25,450 nt of DNA from Saccoglossus kowalevskii (taxonomy: Eukaryota; Hemichordata; Enteropneusta; Harrimaniidae), in the NCBI RefSeq assembly GCF_000003605.2, contig NW_003142304.1, forward strand, positions 4,561-30,010, read 5' to 3'. Every line of letters starts with the position of its first letter. Within the stretch, counting starts at the first letter, position 1. The position numbers and the translations under genes are program-made. Under the pieces are notes generated by a model. The model was not told the DNA's origin. It was given only the letters and a program-made list of their open reading frames with translations, and ran no database searches. This document shows positions 19,819 through 25,450 of this stretch, in pieces.

Positions 19819-20120
19819 TTCCGCTTTGCATTTATGATAGCCCAAAAACCTCGGAACAGACAATTCAACCGAGGCGTGTGATGCCGAATTACTCTCCATA
19901 ACATAATCTGACGGCACCGTGCTTATTGAAACCATGTCCTTGGAGTTGTAGTTCTTTGAGCCTCTTTTTCGTTTTCTATGCTGGTTATAACGTATAGACG
20001 CCATAGTAACGACCAGAACGACAGACGCCGAACTTACAAGTAGGGCGATTAATGTTTTACAATCGCCATCGCAGGCAGAGTTAGGTTGGATTGTCTTGAG
20101 TGGATATGTATCGCCATTGC
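19819..20120 (-). CDS. ret: ret exon: last cysteine pair, transmembrane helix, juxtamembrane segment
   Basis: Residues 226-326; phase 1 in, phase 0 out, acceptor atatacag, donor GCGGAA|gtaagt. CDGDC (242-246) matches human CDELC, whose cysteines are C630 and C634. A hydrophobic helix follows at about 248-268, beginning TLIALLVSS, and a basic stop-transfer run (HRKRKR) marks the cytoplasmic side. The remaining roughly 50 residues form the juxtamembrane region, with tyrosines in KNYNS, SDYVM and LGYHK. This gives the protein's topology: cysteine-rich part outside, kinase inside. Confidence 0.95.
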
Positions 20121-20919
20121 CTGTATATATAATTCAAATTCAAATAATTTGTATTAGGGTAAGTTATCAAAATGAACTTCATCAATTATATAGCTGGTTT
20201 ATTTATTTAGTTAACTGTTCAATTATAGGCAAACGGCTTCGAAGGGTCGCATGCAGTGTGCGTTCGAATTTCGTGTAACACATCGAGACGTCCATTGGCA
20301 TACGTTTAAAATATTGGCCTACGTTAAAACTATTGGCCTACGTTCAGTAATACACGATTTACACTGTATGTGACGGAACCTGTTTCTGTTTTAACTTTAC
20401 GAAAGCTCTTGGCGTAGCGCGTCTTGTTTGTTTACACGAAATTCGAACGGGGACTTAGCATCAACAATGGATGCTGGATAATTGAAAACGTACTTCGGAA
20501 ATTGAGTTGAAATCTGGGTGGGGTTTACGATATTTCCATTCCCTATTTTGACTATTAAATTTCGATACATCATTCATCTATTTAAGTATAAATATTCTGA
20601 GATATATGTATAATGTTGAATTATGTACCTATAATTTCACTGCCAGTTACACGCAACACCAAGTATGGGTTAAAATTATTATAGTTTGACACGCCTCTTC
20701 AATAACGCTTTTTCATTTAAGTTTATTTCAAGGGATGAAATAATTGTATTTTTTGGACAGATTATTGTTTTCATTTCCGGATTAATGTACAACACGTTTC
20801 TAAAATACTCCTGTCTCTGTCCTTGATGGAAATGTTTTTTTCTGCGCAATTGTGTCTATTGTTATTCTAGTCTATCCACCCGGATATAATAATTTTTATT
20901 AATTGGTTCGAATATTTAC
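20121..20919. other. ret intron, 799 bp
   Basis: Contains short repeats of the type tacgttaaaactattggcc near 20300-20345 and an inverted pair of cgttcgaatttcgtgtaa near 20259 and 20436. No exon seen. Confidence 0.8.
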
Positions 20920-21138
20920 GTGATGAACCGATGTGTGCAGGTACGTAGGCTGGAGGAGATTCTGTGCTGATCAAATCCAAGCTTGTTTGGTCTTCCTTCT
21001 CGTCGTGTTCGTCAAGTGAGACGGGCGGTGGTCCACACACGCATGACGGTTGAGCAGACAAACAAAAACAAACTCCTCCAGCTCTTCTAATGCCTTGTGG
21101 GAAGTTAGCCGACACCGAACCCATCACATTTGAATGAT
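20920..21138 (-). CDS. ret: ret exon: second half of the cysteine-rich domain and an acidic linker
   Basis: Residues 153-225; phase 1 in and out, acceptor tattcacag, donor TCAC|gtaaat. GIRRAGGVCFC and SCVCG match human GIKAGYGTCNC and KCFCE, so cysteines 176, 178, 185 and 187 correspond to human C609, C611, C618 and C620 with identical spacing. After C187 comes a region rich in Pro, Ser, Asp and Glu (GPPPVSLDEHDEKEDQ, then STESPPAY) with no counterpart in human RET. Sequence upstream of the acceptor is also open in this frame, so an earlier start cannot be excluded, but phase and alignment favour 21138. Confidence 0.95.
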
Positions 21139-22767
21139 CTGTGAATAAATATGAATTACTACTACTCAATAGGCCATATTTGCTAATGGCCGCCGAAATC
21201 TCGTTGAGGGTGAGATAGACCCGCGACTTGCTCCCATGTGTCGCCATCGCGTCCACTCTTCCAAATACCTGGGTTACACAACTTTTACAATCGAGTACGT
21301 AGACACGATGACGGTAGTGAATAGAACACTATTTAGCTTGCAAAAACAAGTCGCGCGACCTTCTCGCGATCAATGAGATCTCGGCGGCCATTTCCCCATA
21401 AGGTCTAATAAATATAATGCTAATGAGATATTACTCCCCGTAGGGTGCGTTTGAATGAATAAGAATTACATTTTTGGATGTTGATATTGATATACTGAAT
21501 TGCTTCAAGCGGAGGAACAATAATTGCGCACGCACGAGAATTGAGTCGCAAGCGACGATAACAACGCAGGCTAAAATGCAAAGGTCCATGGGTAGATGTT
21601 TGTGTATAAAAACGACAAGTTATTGGCGTCTTCCGCATGCATACGCACACCAAATCAATTCATCAATCATAAACTTATTTAGGTGTTTTTGCAAATAAGA
21701 AATGTTTTTAAGAAGTGAAAGGCACATGTGGTGTTGGTTTTATCCCTACAAGAACTACAATTTCTGTTTTCAAGTCCAAAGATGAAATTATATTTTAATA
21801 TAATGTTTCATAGTCAAATATTATAATTATCATTCTCATTTTGTTTGATTTTGTTCTTGTATTGTTATTCAAATTGTCAAAAAATTCTGTTTTTGTACCT
21901 GTATTCACTTTTGTAAACCATATTTAGCAAGGACTGGATGCTCGAGTTCAGTTTATAGTGACAATCGAAATAAAGGTCAAATGTTCGCATCTATCACAAC
22001 AAAGTTTCTGCAAGCACTATGTATGTTACTATTTTCTGATATAACTCACAATAAAAAACGTTTAATGCTATAAATAGCACACTTAGGATGCAACCTGCGC
22101 AGACTGACATAACGATATAAATAACACGTCAAATCAAATCGATCTACTTTCAATTTAGAACATTATCGCACAATTCCAGCAATGATAATATTTCAAAGCT
22201 AACTGTACCGTCTTTAGTCAATATCGGAAACTCATTAGTTCTAATAGTGAATATGGGTTAATATAATTGTTCCCATTATCACGAGATTAGAGAACATTAA
22301 TGCGGCGCAAGACCTTTTATGCCGGGGATATTGATGGATAGCATATATTGCTGTATTTGGCAGAACTAGTTAACGTATAACAGATTAAGACCACAATGAT
22401 TACCTCGCTATATGTAATTATGAAAATGTTTTTCTATGAATTCATTTCATGGTTGGAGAGAATAAATTCATTGGAAATAATATTTTATTTTGCTAAATAC
22501 TATCGGGTAATTAGGGAAATGCAAGTTAAAAAGAGATTTATACAACATAGCAAATATATTCATTGGATAAATAAATAATCACAAAAGAAAGTTAAAAATA
22601 CCGTGAAATAGACTTTCGAATAATTTTCGATGTAAGTAGCGGCCTGCTTAAATAGATTTAATCTCACTCCCTGAAGGACGTATATAATATTCTCAACGAT
22701 TCACGCCGCAATTTGGTCTTACACTTATACCACAGGTCGTTGACTTATGACAGACAAGAGAGCTTAC
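21139..22767. other. ret intron, 1629 bp
   Basis: Holds the CpG-rich repeat at 21525-21640; the remainder is AT-rich with nothing I can name. Confidence 0.8.
21525..21640 (+). repeat. CpG-rich dispersed repeat, copy 2
   Basis: Relative of 17246-17322 with landmarks tgcgcacgcac, gaattgagtcg, catgggtagatg and tgtgtataaaaacgaca. It lies in the intron between the two cysteine-rich-domain exons and accounts for the overlapping short open frames on both strands there. Confidence 0.55.
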
Positions 22768-22980
22768 CCACGCAATCCTGCAGACAGATCTTCGGGTGAG
22801 CACTCTCGAGAACGTCACATGAATAGTCTGGGCAAGTGAGAATATTCGGAGTGCATGTAGAATAGTCCATGGCTTGCGGCCGATCTCTGTGGAGCCATGT
22901 GCACCGTCCATTAGGGGAACCAATGCCACATGCGCTTTCACAGTCTTTTTTAGTTCGGAACATAGAACACTGTTTGGGTT
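22768..22980 (-). CDS. ret: ret exon: first half of the cysteine-rich domain
   Basis: Residues 82-152; phase 1 in and out, acceptor atttcag, donor GTGG|gtaagc. Ten cysteines lie at 86, 95, 99, 108, 124, 131, 136, 147 and 151 of the partial protein plus neighbours of the SPNGRCTW motif. The GIGSPNGRCTW, STCTP, TCPDYSCDV and ICLQDC segments correspond one-to-one with the human RET cysteine-rich domain (GLGSPTGRCEW, STCSP, TCPDGHCDV, ICPQDC). In known RET complexes this membrane-proximal region contributes to ligand and co-receptor contact. The frame stays open past the donor for only a few codons. Confidence 0.96.
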
Positions 22981-24945
22981 CTGAAATATTTGAAGACAAG
23001 TGGTAAGTAGCTAGGAGATTGAGTACATGGACTAAATGATATTACGTGGTCATACTAAACTAACCATGGAACGTTGTGAGGAGATGATTTGTTAACAACA
23101 AATGTTATTGTAGAGGGCAAGGGGGGTGAAAATGGAAAGTTTCATTCACAGTAAAAAAAATAGCTTTTTACACTTCACAAATAAAAGCAAATTCCTAATT
23201 ACATTTTCATAATATTTGTGATAATTTGAGTTTAAGAATCAAAAGCGGAAATTGCGTACGAATTACGACATTTAATTTGGAAAATGCTTTATACGTTAAC
23301 AAAATATAATATCTTCGTACAAATTACACACAAATAAAATAGCTGATTACATTTTACATCTTGCTCATGTCTACGAATTTACGTTCTTTATTTAGTTAAA
23401 TTACATTATTACTAAAATAAAAACAATTGCTTACAGTATGCGAAAATACCCCTTGCCGACCCTCGCTAATATTAACGGAATGTCAATCCCAGCTGTGTTA
23501 TTTCGCTGATACTTTACAACACCACAGCAGTTATGAATCTGTCTGTCGCTATTCTATTCTAGTTTTGTCCGAATCGAGCGTCTTCATGACGTAATACTAA
23601 GTAACGTCACTTGTAAACTACCATTCCCCGTGAATTGAGAAGTGAGCTTACGCGAAAATGAGTTACACCCCCCTCAGTAAAATCCTCTTGCTTTTTCAGG
23701 TTGAACTAATTATACGAGATTCTGTGCTTTCCCTGTCACATGACTCTGAATCCCTTCTTTCAAAGTAGATGCAACACCAAGTTTGATTTGTTTCTTCTAA
23801 ACGTACATGTCCATATGATATATAAGCCTATTACAATACCCAATGTTAAATGCATAGAGGTATTAAGATCGTCTATTATAGTGACAAAATGACATTTTCT
23901 AAGTACTTAGTAATTATCACTGCGAATGGTCTGTGGTAACCTTGGAGCCGGAATAAGGATTACAGCTTTGTTGTAAACATGCTGATTAGTCACGAAAGAG
24001 CGTGAATGACTCGTTATTTCTTTTTATATTGATACCTTGGGGACATCTTGCATTTAATTCGCAGAATATTATTCGCCAGTTGTTGATATATGGAACAAAG
24101 TAATAAAATAATTAATACTTACCGCAAGTATTTGTTTCTGTTGGTAAAAAAAAAAAAAATATTTTGATAAATTGATCTGAAATATTTTCTTGTATTACTG
24201 AACTACACGAAGCATTGACATTAAAGATGTTAAGAAGATTATAAAGTTGTGAAGATTTATACACACATAGACACAACACGCAGTTCAGAATATCTGCATT
24301 TCCATGGTAATTATTTTTGCCTTTGTAACTCGTCGTACTTCGGTGTTTACGATTTGCGCGCGTACGCGTGCGCAGTGACAGGTTGGCAAGAATCGTTCTT
24401 TCGATCCGGAGATAAAATCAACACGTTGTTCATTGTTTCCGTTATTGAATATGTATGTACGTATTCCTGTCAATAAAACAACTGGTAGGCAATATTGTCG
24501 CCGGAGCTTGATCGGTGAGCGGCGTTTGTTATCACACATTTGCATGCTGGTTGGCAAAAATGTAAACATATGACGTCACAGCTTATAAGAGTCAGCCGAA
24601 AAGTGTTCCATTCTATTCCGTCATCGCGTCAATTGTTACCATGGTTACATAGTTCAGAGGAATAGTAGACACGATGATGAGAAAGAATTGAACATTTGCG
24701 TCTGAAGAATACAAACACTTTATATTGGAATTGATGTATATACCTATCCACCAATTAGTACATACACTCTAGGCTTTTTACATTTCCATTGTACATGTTA
24801 TTTGATTGTGTTCAAATGTTTTATTTCAAAACTGAAAATTATTTAACTCATCCTTGTTTAGTGTGAGGAAAATAATTAAGAACATGCACATGCACGTCCA
24901 ATCAAATAAGCTTCACTACAAAACAAATTACGTAAGTGTACTTAC
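22981..24945. other. ret intron, 1965 bp
   Basis: Between the cadherin-like and first cysteine-rich exons. Contains an A-tract near 24150, a CpG-richer stretch near 24350-24560 and the CRE at 24571. No further exon is needed, since phases on both sides match directly. Confidence 0.75.
24571..24578. promoter_or_regulatory. perfect CRE octamer TGACGTCA
   Basis: CREB/ATF palindrome in the intron after the cadherin-like exon. The same octamer occurs at 109-116, 8767-8774 and 14357-14364. Function is not shown by the sequence. Confidence 0.3.
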
Positions 24946-25189
24946 GAGTTGATAACACATCGATAGTCACGTTTGTGGTTATTACGTCTAAACCATTACT
25001 AGCTTGCACCTCGAAAACAATAGTCCGATTTTTGCTATGACGTAGTCTAGTTGAGTTGATTACATAGATTATTCCCGATGTGTGTTCTAAAGTGAGACCG
25101 TATTCAGTCATCACTGTGTCTGGTGTGACGACGTCATAAACAACTGGCGAATCACCCACGACATACGCTGGCAGGTTAACTTTGATTAT
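24946..25189 (-). CDS. ret: ret exon: last cadherin-like domain before the cysteine-rich domain
   Basis: Residues 1-81 plus one nucleotide; phase 0 in, phase 1 out. The acceptor reads cttgcag and the donor ACTC|gtaagt. The protein has the alternating pattern of beta strands (VVYDVVTP, GIIYVINSTRL, NRTIVFEVQ, TTNVTIDVL) expected of a cadherin-like fold, and three N-glycosylation sequons (NST, NRT, NVT) consistent with an extracellular location. On its own it would be hard to assign; its place directly before the RET cysteine-rich exon, in matching phase, makes it the last of RET's cadherin-like domains. I see no DxNDN calcium motif in it. Confidence 0.85.
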
Positions 25190-25450
25190 CTGCAAGCATG
25201 ATATACATGTAATTACTTAAATGTCACTCACTAATGGTTATACGCTTAAAGTTGCTAGTGAATATTATACATAGTGATATGCATCCAATCGAAATATTGT
25301 GATTCAAACTCGCATACTTTGAAATAGTTTAGAATTCATTGACACACTTGTCAAGACTGAGACGATCAAGTTGTGGAACATGAAGCTCGAATTCCAGAAG
25401 ACAATAAGACGAATATATACATGTAAACATTAGGGATGTTAATGGACATA
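25190..25450. other. ret intron, open at the window edge
   Basis: Intron sequence upstream of the first visible exon. I see no further coding exon before the end of the window. Confidence 0.7.

Overview
This window holds the 3' two-thirds of one animal gene, read on the minus strand: an orthologue of the receptor tyrosine kinase RET. Spliceosomal introns, long AT-rich spacers, microsatellites and a tRNA-derived repeat show a nuclear eukaryotic genome. The RET family is known from bilaterian animals. The large introns and divergent protein suggest a non-vertebrate bilaterian, but the species cannot be fixed from this sequence.

Reading the minus strand from high to low coordinates, 14 coding exons can be placed with GT/AG borders and fully compatible phases. 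They run from 25189 to 6083 and give an uninterrupted 727-residue partial protein; the residue numbers used below refer to it. Order: last cadherin-like domain (24946-25189), cysteine-rich domain (22768-22980 and 20920-21138), last cysteine pair, transmembrane helix and juxtamembrane segment (19819-20120), kinase domain (18706 down to 7607), and a tyrosine-bearing cytoplasmic tail (6959-7064 and 6083-6279). The start codon, signal peptide and first cadherin-like domains lie beyond 25450.

The kinase has its main catalytic residues (GEGEFG loop, VAVK lysine, alpha-C glutamate, HRD, DFG, activation-loop tyrosines). The six cysteines that match the human MEN2 hotspot cysteines are all present. 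Lineage-specific features are a 54-residue linker before the last cysteine pair, an extra 5.8-kb intron that splits one kinase exon into 41 and 97 nt, and a tail with a RET-like LYG tyrosine, two YxN sites and a possible PDZ-binding C-terminus.

The rest is intron and 3' flank. It holds a 30-bp minisatellite of tandem CArG boxes beside the terminal-exon acceptor, a 62-bp minisatellite, (TA)42 and (ATAA)32 tracts, a 26-bp inverted-repeat element, several small dispersed repeat families, and a duplicated repeat at 1549-2205, one copy of which begins with the first 26 nt of a tRNA-Lys. Two further candidate 3' exons (3103-3245 and 198-443) could give alternative RET tails. I found no second gene, RNA gene or mobile-element protein that I can support.
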